This document shows positions 17,587 to 25,628 of a DNA stretch of 64,000 bases, piece by piece. Position 1 is the first letter of the stretch; every line of letters begins with the position of its first letter. A model generated the notes under the pieces. It had not been told where the DNA came from, did not search any database, and was given only the letters and a program-made list of their open reading frames with translations. Source of the DNA: CAZUHB01 sp964620445 (lineage in GTDB: Bacteria; Planctomycetota; B15-G4; CAYZWU01); contig CAZUHB010000002.1 of the NCBI GenBank assembly GCA_964620445.1, positions 62,001 through 126,000 of the forward strand. The letters are read 5' to 3'. The position numbers were made by a program, and so were the translations under genes.

Positions 17587-19080
17587 TCAATCCTTTCTAT
17601 ACATCTCCGCTGCTCTCACGACACCCTGCGCCCAGGCAGGACAGCCGAGAGCATGGACGTGCAGGTAAGTTCCCAGAACGTTCCACCGCAAAAGTCCGTC
17701 GCGGCCGGCACCGCATCCGGTGCCGCGCTGCATCTTGAAAACACTCCGCGGCAGATCGCCGGACGCGCCAGCGCCCGCGGTCGGCCAGGAGTAGTGAAAC
17801 TCGTGCCCTCTCAGTTCGGTACCTTCCGGAAAGAACGGGTTTTGGCCTTCGACCAGAATCCTGGCATAGCCGTGACCGCGCGGCTTCCGGTCCATGGCGA
17901 TCGTGACGGGAAAGATTCCCGCCATCGGATACTCCTCGCCTTTCCAGACGAGCTTGTCCGCCATGTAGATCAGCCCGCCGCACTCGGCGTAGATCGGAAG
18001 TCCCTCCTCGGCAGCGCGACGAACGCTCTCGCGAAAGGACCGGTTCCGGGACAGGGCCGTGGCGTGGGTTTCGGGAAATCCTCCACCCACGTAGAGGGCG
18101 TCGCACTCGGGAAGCGACCTGGCATCGAGCGCCGACACCGGGATCAAATCGGCCCCGGCCTGCTCGAGAGACTCCAGGTTTTCCGGGTAGTAGAACGAAA
18201 ACGCCGCGTCGCTCAGGTAGCACACCTTGAGCGGCCGGCCGGCTCGCTTCTGCCGATCGATCCGAACGTCCGGATCGGTCGACCGCAAGCCGACATCCTC
18301 GAGGAGGGGCGCGGCATTGGCGATCTCGAGAATCCTGTCCAGATCGACATGATCTTTGACGGCGAGGGCCAGGCGATCGATCAGTTCCTCGATGCCGCCC
18401 TGTTCGCGCGCGGTGATCAGTCCGAGATGGCGCGACCGGATCCGGTGTTCGGCAGAAAGCTTCGGAATCGCCCCCACCACCGGAATCCCCGCGTAGGTTT
18501 CGATCGCCTTCCGGACCACGCGTTCGTGGCGCGCGCCCGCGACCTGGTTCACGATCACCCCGGCGATGTCGACGCCGGGATCGATCTGCCGCGAACCGAG
18601 CGCAAAGGCGGCCGCGCTCCGCGTGGTCTTGGTGACGTTCTGTACCAGAACTACCGGGCACTGAATAAGTTTTGAAAGAGCTGCCGAACTGTGAGTGCCG
18701 CCCGCGTCGAGGCCGTCGTGAAGGCCGCGGTTCCCCTCGATGAGGTTGATCCCGCTTTCTCCGGCCGGCCCGCCGCCGTCCGCGGCAGGTGAACTCCGTT
18801 GGGCGAATTCAATGAACGTGCGTCTCACAACGATCGGCTCAGTCAGGAAGGTGTCCAGATTCCTGGCCACCCTTCCTGACGCAGCGGAAAGCCACGACGC
18901 GTCGATGTAGTCGGGTCCTTTTTTGAAAGCGGTGATCGGTCGGCCCTGGGCGGACAGAGCCCGCGCAAGGCCGACCGACACAACGGTCTTTCCTGAATCG
19001 CCGGACGTGCCGGCGATCAGGATTCGTGGACAGGAGATGGGCATTCCGTTTTCGGGAAGAACGCGCCTGCCTCGAGGCAA
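17587..19080 (-). CDS. dsrN: DsrN, siroheme amidase (cobyrinate a,c-diamide synthase family)
   Basis: An ATP- and glutamine-dependent amidase of the CobB/CbiA family. The N-terminal half has a dethiobiotin-synthetase-like P-loop (ILIAGTSGDSGKTVVSVGLA) and KGPDYIDASWL. The C-terminal half is a class-I glutamine amidotransferase with IYAECGGLIYMA and HEFHYSW. In dsr operons this protein is linked to converting siroheme to the amidated form found in DsrAB. Start is TTG 19080 or, closer to the family N-terminus, ATG 19044. It lies 4 bp after dsrD. A role in cobalamin synthesis is the alternative, but no cob genes surround it. Confidence 0.92.
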   Translation of the reverse strand: MPRGRRVLPENGMPISCPRILIAGTSGDSGKTVVSVGLARALSAQGRPITAFKKGPDYIDASWLSAASGRVARNLDTFLTEPIVVRRTFIEFAQRSSPAADGGGPAGESGINLIEGNRGLHDGLDAGGTHSSAALSKLIQCPVVLVQNVTKTTRSAAAFALGSRQIDPGVDIAGVIVNQVAGARHERVVRKAIETYAGIPVVGAIPKLSAEHRIRSRHLGLITAREQGGIEELIDRLALAVKDHVDLDRILEIANAAPLLEDVGLRSTDPDVRIDRQKRAGRPLKVCYLSDAAFSFYYPENLESLEQAGADLIPVSALDARSLPECDALYVGGGFPETHATALSRNRSFRESVRRAAEEGLPIYAECGGLIYMADKLVWKGEEYPMAGIFPVTIAMDRKPRGHGYARILVEGQNPFFPEGTELRGHEFHYSWPTAGAGASGDLPRSVFKMQRGTGCGAGRDGLLRWNVLGTYLHVHALGCPAWAQGVVRAAEMYRKD

Positions 19081-19084
19081 GCCT

Positions 19085-19336
19085 TTAGTTCTCCGCCCCC
19101 TCCTTGTGGGGTAATTCGATAAAGCTGCCGCCGAAGTAGGTGTAGACGCAACGTCCGTTGTTCACCAGCTCCTTGATGGCAGCCTTGCAAAGCTTCTTGT
19201 CGACCTGGTCTCCGAAGATCTGGACCATCGCCTTGGTGAGATCCCCAGGTTTCAGTTTCTTCTGACCCTGGGCATCGGCCACCATCTTGTACATGGCGTC
19301 CGCCACTTCTTCGACTGTCTTCATCTCGTCAGACAT
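19085..19336 (-). CDS. dsrD: DsrD, winged-helix activator of DsrAB
   Basis: 83 residues, start ATG at 19336 behind GAGGTGA. Segments KKLKPGDLTKAMVQIFGDQV and LVNNGRCVYTYFGGSFIELP are typical of the small DsrD winged-helix fold. DsrD is known from organisms with reductive DsrAB, where it stimulates sulfite reduction, so it is the best marker for direction here. It lies 15 bp after dsrB and 4 bp before dsrN. Confidence 0.95.
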   Translation of the reverse strand: MSDEMKTVEEVADAMYKMVADAQGQKKLKPGDLTKAMVQIFGDQVDKKLCKAAIKELVNNGRCVYTYFGGSFIELPHKEGAEN

Positions 19337-19351
19337 TTCGTCACCTCTCAA

Positions 19352-20437
19352 TCAGGAAACGTGAGTCAGCTGCGCCGTCCGGTTGTAGCTCAACCCGGCG
19401 TGCTTGAAGTCGTCAATGTGCTCCTTGGTAAAGTCGAGCTCGGCCATCTTGAAGAAACGCGGCCATGTGATCCGCTCGATCCACTCGCCCATGCGCTCGT
19501 AAGGCCTGGCGTTCTTGGCCCAGACATCGACGAGCTTCATCACCACATCGACCACCTCGGGCCAGCGCGGCGGGTTGTTGGGCAGGAAGGGAACGGCGAG
19601 CTTGGAGAACTTGGGCGCGCAGCGCGCGTCGGACACCTTGCCGCCGACCCAGATCGAGACACCGTCGGTGTCGGGATTGTTCATGGGCATGGCAGGGCAG
19701 ACCGTGTAGCAGTTGGCGCAGTACATGCACTGCTCCTCGATCACCTCGACCGACTCGAAGCCGTCCACTGTGGCCGGCCTGATGGCGGCGGTCGGGCAGG
19801 AGGCGCTCACGCTCGGAATCTCGCAAACCTTCTTCAAGGATGCGTGGTCGGTTGCCGGCGGCCGGGTGTGGATACCCAGGATCGCGATGTCCGAGCAGTG
19901 CACGGCGCCGCACATGTTGAGGCAGCAGGCGAGCGCGATGCGCAGCTTGCCGGGGAGCTTGTTACTGGTGAAGTAGTCGTTCACCTCGTCCATGACGCAC
20001 TTGACGATACCCGAGGCATCGGTCGCGGCCGAGTGGCAGTGCACCCATCCCTGGGTGTGGACCATGCTCGAGATCGAGTTGCCGATGCCGCCCACGGGGT
20101 GTCCCAGGTCGGCCAGATCCTTGATCAGGGGATCGATCTTGCTCTCGTCGGGAGTCATGAACTCCACGTTGTGGCGGCTGGTGAAACGAAGAAAGCCTTC
20201 GCAGTACTTCTCGGCCAGATCGGAGAAATTGCGGATCTTCTCCGTGCTCAGGAGGCGCGGAGAAGCGGCGCGCACCGTGTAGAGCTTGTCGCCCGATTCG
20301 CCCACGTGAACCATCACGCCGGGCTTGACGATCTCATGATACTTCCACTTGCCATAGTTGTCCTTGATGGTCTGCGGAAGGAACTGTTCATAATGTGGAG
20401 GTCCGATATCGGTGATCCTCTTTTTCGGGTCGGTCAT
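19352..20437 (-). CDS. dsrB: Dissimilatory sulfite reductase beta subunit
   Basis: 361 residues. The siroheme/[4Fe-4S] site cysteines are in CCLNMCGAVHC, and the inserted ferredoxin domain is in ASCPTAAIRP and CMYCANCYTVCPAMPM. With DsrA it forms the A2B2 enzyme that reduces sulfite by up to four electrons onto DsrC. GNSISSMVHTQGWVHCH is a strongly conserved substrate-side stretch. It follows dsrA by 69 bp and precedes dsrD by 15 bp. Full length, no defects seen. Confidence 0.98.
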   Translation of the reverse strand: MTDPKKRITDIGPPHYEQFLPQTIKDNYGKWKYHEIVKPGVMVHVGESGDKLYTVRAASPRLLSTEKIRNFSDLAEKYCEGFLRFTSRHNVEFMTPDESKIDPLIKDLADLGHPVGGIGNSISSMVHTQGWVHCHSAATDASGIVKCVMDEVNDYFTSNKLPGKLRIALACCLNMCGAVHCSDIAILGIHTRPPATDHASLKKVCEIPSVSASCPTAAIRPATVDGFESVEVIEEQCMYCANCYTVCPAMPMNNPDTDGVSIWVGGKVSDARCAPKFSKLAVPFLPNNPPRWPEVVDVVMKLVDVWAKNARPYERMGEWIERITWPRFFKMAELDFTKEHIDDFKHAGLSYNRTAQLTHVS

Positions 20438-20506
20438 GTAAACATCTCCTTATCTATTTTTAGCGTTTATTCAGTTTCTCACAAGTTACCCGCACTGGCG
20501 GCGGAC

Positions 20507-21706
20507 CTAACCTTCGTCCTCTTCTTCCTCGTCGTCCTGTCCGTAGAAGACGTAGGGGTTGTCACGCGGGAAGGCCACCATTTCGGGCACCGGTTCGAGA
20601 CCGATCGCCTCGAGGAAATTGCCCATGCCGACGCGCTGGATGAACTCGCCGATGCGCTCGCGGGCCTTGCCCTCCTCGCACCAGACATCCTGGATCTCTT
20701 CCATGATCTCGCAGAAGTCCTCGAACTCCTCGCCGTCGATCTTGACGAAGGGGAGCAGAACCGACGAGAGAAGCGCTCCTTCGACGATCGGAGCCTTTGA
20801 TCCGATCAGCACGGTGGCGCCCGTGTCGGTTCCGGGGCGGAGTCCCTTGGGCATGACGTTGATGCAGTGCATGCACCGACGGCAGTTTGAGTTGTCGATC
20901 TTGAGCGCGCTGCCGTCCCACTCCATGCACTTGGAGGGGCAGTTGCCGATCACGTCGCGCTGGATGTTGAGGCCGTTGTTCACGTATTCGGCCACGGCGG
21001 CGTTGTCGACGCGGATCGCGTCGCGCCAGGTGCCGATCACCGAGATGTCGGCGCGCGCCTTGGCGGCCACGCAGTCGTTGGCGCAGCCGGCGAATTTGAA
21101 TTTCCACTTGTAGGGGAACGCCGGGCGGTGGAGCTCGTCCTGGTACTTCTGCGTCACGTCGTAGCAGACCTTGAGCGTGTCGTAGCAGGACCACTCGCAC
21201 CGGGCAGGGCCCACGCAGCAGGAAGGCGTTCTCACGTCGGAGCCCGAGCCGCCGAGGTCGAAACCGTTGGCAGTCAGCTCCTCGAAGATCGGCTCCAGCG
21301 CATCGGTCTTTGTGCCGAGGAAGACGATGTCGCCCGTGGAGCCGTGCATGTTGGTCAGGCCCGAGCCGTGACGATCCCAGATGTCGCACAGGGTGCGCAA
21401 GGATTTTGCCGAGTAGAACCATCCCGAGGGCTGGTTGATGCGGATCGTGTGGAAGTGGGAAATGTTGGGGAACTTGTCGGGCAGAAAGGAGTAACGGCCG
21501 ATCACACCGCCGCCGTAACCCATGACGCCGACGATTCCGCCGTGCTTCCAGTACCCGATCTTTTCGTTGTAGGAAAGCTCAAGCTGCCCGAGCAGGTCCT
21601 TGCTCATGTCGCTGTTCTTGGCAGCCATCTTGATTTCCTTGACAAAGCTGGGGAAGGGGCCTTTTTCCAGCTCGTCAAGCATTGGCGTTTTCGGAAGATC
21701 TGCCAT
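20507..21706 (-). CDS. dsrA: Dissimilatory sulfite reductase alpha subunit
   Basis: 399 residues from ATG 21706, behind AAGGAGA. Conserved blocks are GGGVIGRYSFLPDKFP, FHTIRINQPSGWFYSAKSLR, GSGSDVRTPSCCVGPARCEW and FAGCANDCVAAKARAD (cluster and siroheme region), and a ferredoxin domain with CRRCMHCINVMPKGLRPG. The C-terminus ends in a run of acidic residues. First of dsrABDNLC; it lies 108 bp after qmoB, long enough for an internal promoter. Full length; suitable as a phylogenetic marker. Confidence 0.98.
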   Translation of the reverse strand: MADLPKTPMLDELEKGPFPSFVKEIKMAAKNSDMSKDLLGQLELSYNEKIGYWKHGGIVGVMGYGGGVIGRYSFLPDKFPNISHFHTIRINQPSGWFYSAKSLRTLCDIWDRHGSGLTNMHGSTGDIVFLGTKTDALEPIFEELTANGFDLGGSGSDVRTPSCCVGPARCEWSCYDTLKVCYDVTQKYQDELHRPAFPYKWKFKFAGCANDCVAAKARADISVIGTWRDAIRVDNAAVAEYVNNGLNIQRDVIGNCPSKCMEWDGSALKIDNSNCRRCMHCINVMPKGLRPGTDTGATVLIGSKAPIVEGALLSSVLLPFVKIDGEEFEDFCEIMEEIQDVWCEEGKARERIGEFIQRVGMGNFLEAIGLEPVPEMVAFPRDNPYVFYGQDDEEEEDEG

Positions 21707-21814
21707 AATCCAATCTCCTTGTTTCAATAATCCCGCATGATTCAGAACATCGATCAGCGGGCCTAACCAGAAAATCGTCTATATAAAAACCTCACGTTCT
21801 ACATATCGCCGTGA
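21707..21814 (-). other. qmoB-dsrA spacer with weak hairpin
   Basis: 108 bp without a gene. On the minus strand it is AT-rich near TTTTTATATAGAC and then holds CCCGC-TGAT pairing with ATCA-T-GCGGG, a bulged stem of about nine pairs, followed by ATTATTG. This could be a weak attenuator or processing site ahead of dsrA, and the AT-rich part could carry an internal promoter. I see no clear -35/-10 pair. Confidence 0.35.
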
Positions 21815-24100
21815 TTAAAAGCCCTTGTACGGGTTGGGACCGATCTCCTCGATCTCTTCCACGTATTCGTCGATGATCTGCGGCACCTTGTCGTACTCGT
21901 CGATGGCGAGCTCGTGAATCCGCACGCGCTCTTCCTCGAGCACGAGCTGTTTCAGCTTCTCCTGGACATTGCCCATGCGGTAGTCGGCGAGCTCCGATCC
22001 CTTCACGTAGTGGCACTGGTAGTCGTCGCCGTGCTTGCAACCGAAGAGCATGACCGCGTCGAATCCGGCCGACAACGAGTCGGCGATCCAGATGATGTTG
22101 ATGTTGCCCAGGCAGCGGAGCGGAATGATCCGCACCATGGACGAGTATTTCATGCGCTTCATGGCCGCTGTCTCGAAAGCGGGCAGCGCGTCGTTTTCGC
22201 ACACGAAGACGAGGATCCTCGGTTTCTCCTCCTCCTCGTCGGGCACGTCGATCGCCTTGATCACCTTGGAGGTCATCTGCACCGAGTGGTTGGTGAAGGA
22301 GATGATCCGCTCCGGGCAGGACCCGGTGCAGATGCCGCAGCGGCGGCAACGGAGCAGGTTGACGAGCGGCGTTCCCTTCTCGTCCTCGTTGAGCGTTCCG
22401 AAGGGGCACTCCTCGGTGCACCGCTTGCACTGGGTGCAGCGCTGCAGGAGGAAATCGGGATAGGAGATGTCGCCCGAGCGCGGGTGGACCGCCTCGCCCC
22501 GGCTCAGCATCTCGACGCACTGGATCGCCTTCATCGCCGCGCCGCGCGCATCGGACACGCAACTCGCCATGTCCATGGGCGCGCGCACCGCTCCGGCCGC
22601 GTAGATGCCGGTACGGCGCGTCTCGTAAGGGAAGCAGATAAAGTGCGAGTCAGGGAAGCCGTACTTGATGTTCGGCAGGTCGGTGCCGAGGCGGTAGGTC
22701 AGGTTGAGGATGCCCGCGCCGCTCTCTGCGGACGCTCCGTCGGCTGTCGCCTCTGTTGCGTCCGTGGCCGAAGCGGCGTCTGCCGCTTCGGCGGCTCCGT
22801 CGCTATCCTCTGCCGGAGTGGCTCCATCGCCCGCCGCGTTGGATTCCTCGACCTTGGTTGACGGGACCATGCCGGAGGCTAGGACGACCATGTCGGCCGT
22901 GACCTCGATGCTCTCGCCGAGCAGCGTGTCGTCGAGCGCCACCGTCACCTGGCCGTTCGCTTCCTCCTTGACCTCGGCCACCTCGCCCTTGGTGAGGAAG
23001 ATACCCTCGTCCTCCTGGACCTGAGCGTAGAAGAGCTCGTACTGTCCGGGGGAGCGGAGATCCTTGTAGAGGATGTAGACCTTTGCGTCGGGGTACTTTT
23101 CGCGGATGTACTTGGCCTGCTTGAGCGAGACGCGGCAGCAGACGCCGGAGCAGTAAGGCAGGTGGTCCTGGTCGCGCGAGCCGGCGCACTGGATGAAGGC
23201 CACGCTCTTGACCGGCTGGCCGTCGGAGGGGCGGATGAAGTCGCCTTCCTTGGCCATCTTCTCCACGTCGAGGTTGGTGACCACGTTTTTGCACTTGCCG
23301 TAGCCGAGATGGCCGAGCTTCTCAGGCGCGTAGGGCCTCCAGCCCGAGGCGAGCACGATGGCGCCGATCCTCTCGGCTGCGTCTCCCGAACCATTGTTGA
23401 TTGTCACGTCGAACTGTCCGGGCTGGCCCGAAATCTCGCCGACCGTGGAAGATGTGTAGACCTTGATCTTGTCGTTCCCCTCGACCTGGGCGACGAGATC
23501 GTCGATGCCCGTTTCCTGCAGGTCGCGGTAGGGAGGCTTCTTGGGGAAGGCCTTGGTGAACCTCGACGACCACCCTCCGAGAACACCCTCCTTTTCCACA
23601 AGAACGGTCTCGTAGCCGGCGTCGACCGTGGAGAGCGCCGCGTTGAGGCCCGCCATGCCGCCGCCCACGACCAGGATCCGCTTGCCCACTTCCTCCTCGA
23701 AAGCGTTCGGCGGCGCGGCGTTCTGAGCCCTCACCGTGCCCATGCGGATGTAGTCCTCGGCCAGCATCTGCGTGTCTTCGTCGTTCGGCTCGTGACACCA
23801 GGTCACGAACTCGCGCATCGGAATGCGGTCGACGTAGACGTCGGGGCCGAAGTTGAATATGTCCGTGTTGATCCTCGACGAGCAGCCGCTGATGACGACG
23901 CCGTTGATGCCCTCGTCGGCGATGTCCTTCTTGATCAGCGCGGCACCCTCGTCGGTGCAGAGGCACTCGTGGGTGCGGCAGATGGGGACCTTGGCTTCCT
24001 TCTCGGCCACATTGACGAGGGCGTCGATGTCGATCGCACCGGCGATGTCGCATCCCGTGCAGATATAAACAGCAGGTTTTCTTTCGATTTCGTCCGCCAT
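21815..24100 (-). CDS. qmoB: QmoB, HdrA-like flavoprotein of the quinone-interacting Qmo complex
   Basis: 761 residues. The order is an N-terminal Fe-S/thioredoxin-like part (VYICTGCDIAGAID, CRTHECLCTDEG), an FAD domain (ILVVGGGMAGLNAALSTVDAG), CSGVCCRVSLKQAKY, two [4Fe-4S] sets (CTQCKRCTEECPFG, CRRCGICTGSCPER) and a C-terminal MvhD-like domain with CLGNINI and FGCKHGDDYQC. With QmoA and QmoC it moves electrons from quinol to AprAB. Residues about 421-465 form an alanine- and acid-rich insert unlike the flanking sequence. It lies 4 bp after qmoA. Confidence 0.95.
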   Translation of the reverse strand: MADEIERKPAVYICTGCDIAGAIDIDALVNVAEKEAKVPICRTHECLCTDEGAALIKKDIADEGINGVVISGCSSRINTDIFNFGPDVYVDRIPMREFVTWCHEPNDEDTQMLAEDYIRMGTVRAQNAAPPNAFEEEVGKRILVVGGGMAGLNAALSTVDAGYETVLVEKEGVLGGWSSRFTKAFPKKPPYRDLQETGIDDLVAQVEGNDKIKVYTSSTVGEISGQPGQFDVTINNGSGDAAERIGAIVLASGWRPYAPEKLGHLGYGKCKNVVTNLDVEKMAKEGDFIRPSDGQPVKSVAFIQCAGSRDQDHLPYCSGVCCRVSLKQAKYIREKYPDAKVYILYKDLRSPGQYELFYAQVQEDEGIFLTKGEVAEVKEEANGQVTVALDDTLLGESIEVTADMVVLASGMVPSTKVEESNAAGDGATPAEDSDGAAEAADAASATDATEATADGASAESGAGILNLTYRLGTDLPNIKYGFPDSHFICFPYETRRTGIYAAGAVRAPMDMASCVSDARGAAMKAIQCVEMLSRGEAVHPRSGDISYPDFLLQRCTQCKRCTEECPFGTLNEDEKGTPLVNLLRCRRCGICTGSCPERIISFTNHSVQMTSKVIKAIDVPDEEEEKPRILVFVCENDALPAFETAAMKRMKYSSMVRIIPLRCLGNINIIWIADSLSAGFDAVMLFGCKHGDDYQCHYVKGSELADYRMGNVQEKLKQLVLEEERVRIHELAIDEYDKVPQIIDEYVEEIEEIGPNPYKGF

Positions 24101-24104
24101 ATCT

Positions 24105-25358
24105 CTACTCCCTCGCCTTGGTGCAAATCGCCTTCATTGCTTTTCCCGTGGCATCCTGTACGGACGCGGAAACGTCGAGAGGCCGCGTGGCCACCCCGGC
24201 TCCGATCACACCCGTCGATCCGTCGACGAGGAATCCGAAGTCATCGCGGGCCGCATCGGACGTGGGTGTTTCGTCTGCCGTGTTGGGAACCATTCCGGTG
24301 GCCAGAACCACGAGATCCACTTCCATCTCCGACTTCTCCCCGGTGATCGTGTTCTCTGCCTCGATCACCAGATTGCCCGTGCCCGGTTTCTCGGTCACGC
24401 GGGCCGCCTTGCCCCTGTGGAAGAAGAGCTTCCCGTCATCCTGGGCGTTCGTGTAAATATCCTCGAGCCGTCCCGGCGTGCGGATGTCGATGTAGAAGAC
24501 GTGGACTTCCGCGTCGGGCAGCTTCTCGCGCACGTAGCCTGCCTGCTTGATCGTCGCCGAGCAACAGATCGCCGAGCAGTAGGGCAGGTGGTTCTCGTCG
24601 CGCGAGCCGGCGCACTGGGCAAAGGCGATCCTTGTCGGCTCTTTCTGGTCCGAGGGCCGCAAGATCTTGCCGTCCGTGGGACCGTTCGGAGCCGCGAGCC
24701 GTTCCATCATCACGTTGGTGATCACGTTCTTGCACTGGCCGAAGCCGAGGTTCTCGATCCTGGATGCATCATAAGGCTTCCAGCCCGTGGCCCAGACCAC
24801 GGCAGTAGCCTTGACCTCGAAGTTCTCGGCCTGCTGGCCGAGATCGATGGCGTCCACGGGGCAGGCGTCGGCGGCAGCTTTCATCTTGGCATCGCCCGCG
24901 AAGGCAGGATCGACGACGTGGCGCAGAGGAAACGCCAACTGATGAGGCAGGTAGATGGCCTTGGTCTTTTTCAGACCATAGTCGAAGTCGCTCTCCCGCT
25001 CGAGTTCGCACGCTATTTCGCACTCGCCGCAGGCGGTGCATTTCTCGTTCACGAAGCGCGGGTTCTGGCGCACCTTGACGGTGTAGGCTCCATCCTGACC
25101 GTCCACCGACTCCACATCGGCCAGAGTGTAAAAATGGATCCGCGCGTTCTGCCGGATCCGGCGGTAGTTGACTTCCAGACCGCACGAGGGCGGGCATTGC
25201 TTCGGGAAGTAGTGGTACATTCTCGCGACGCGGCCGCCGAGGTAGGCTTCCCTTTCGATGAGGGCCACCTCCTTACCGATTTCGGCGGCCTCGATAGCCG
25301 CCGTCATCCCGGCCATACCGCCGCCGACAACACAAACATCAACGGTCAAATTTTCCAT
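24105..25358 (-). CDS. qmoA: QmoA, HdrA-like FAD subunit of the Qmo complex
   Basis: 417 residues from ATG 25358 behind GGAGAGG. It has an FAD motif VDVCVVGGGMAGMTAAIEAA, GGRVARMYHYFPKQCPPSCGLE, a single Fe-S set CTACGECEIACELERES and YCSAICCSATIKQAGYVREK. Length and motif order fit QmoA. It is transcribed after qmoC rather than before it. The annotated sequence upstream is broken by a 100-N gap, but the start codon and ribosome-binding site are intact on the qmoA side. Confidence 0.95.
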   Translation of the reverse strand: MENLTVDVCVVGGGMAGMTAAIEAAEIGKEVALIEREAYLGGRVARMYHYFPKQCPPSCGLEVNYRRIRQNARIHFYTLADVESVDGQDGAYTVKVRQNPRFVNEKCTACGECEIACELERESDFDYGLKKTKAIYLPHQLAFPLRHVVDPAFAGDAKMKAAADACPVDAIDLGQQAENFEVKATAVVWATGWKPYDASRIENLGFGQCKNVITNVMMERLAAPNGPTDGKILRPSDQKEPTRIAFAQCAGSRDENHLPYCSAICCSATIKQAGYVREKLPDAEVHVFYIDIRTPGRLEDIYTNAQDDGKLFFHRGKAARVTEKPGTGNLVIEAENTITGEKSEMEVDLVVLATGMVPNTADETPTSDAARDDFGFLVDGSTGVIGAGVATRPLDVSASVQDATGKAMKAICTKARE

Positions 25359-25628
25359 CAGCCTCTCCAGTTTCGGTGGAGCCTTGCGGCTCCTTCGTGG
25401 AGCCTNNNNNNNNNNNNNNNNNNNNNNNNNNNNNNNNNNNNNNNNNNNNNNNNNNNNNNNNNNNNNNNNNNNNNNNNNNNNNNNNNNNNNNNNNNNNNNN
25501 NNNNNTTTTCCATCAGCCTCTCCAGTTTCGGTGGAGCCTTGCGGCTCCTTCGTGGAGCCTTGCGGCTCCTTCGTGGAGCCTCCGGTTCCGGTCCGTTGGA
25601 ACCAACGGTTCCCTTGATGCAAACTCAA
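25359..25628 (-). repeat. qmoC-qmoA spacer: scaffold gap with duplicated 55-nt flanks and tandem hairpin repeats
   Basis: Bases 25406-25505 are N. The 55 bases at 25351-25405 are identical to 25506-25560, so the two contigs almost certainly overlap and the gap is artificial. The true spacer would then be about 115 bp. On the minus strand it holds tandem 21-nt units: stem GGCTCC/GGAGCC around loop ACGAA, linked by GCAA. Two full copies are visible on the right side. Alternative pairing GGAGCC/GGCTCC around a GCAA tetraloop is also possible. A further stem CCGTTGG/CCAACGG lies at 25593-25608. Confidence 0.85.

Noticed and set aside
17587..19080. DsrN as a cobalamin-pathway cobyrinate a,c-diamide synthase
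   Set aside because: Position between dsrD and dsrL and absence of other cobalamin genes favour the siroheme-amidating role, though the family is shared.
24105..25628. qmoA read upstream through the N gap with GSTKEPQ heptapeptide repeats
   Set aside because: The repeat unit (21 bp) is open in every frame; after merging the duplicated flanks the upstream frame does not join qmoA, whose own ATG and ribosome-binding site are intact.
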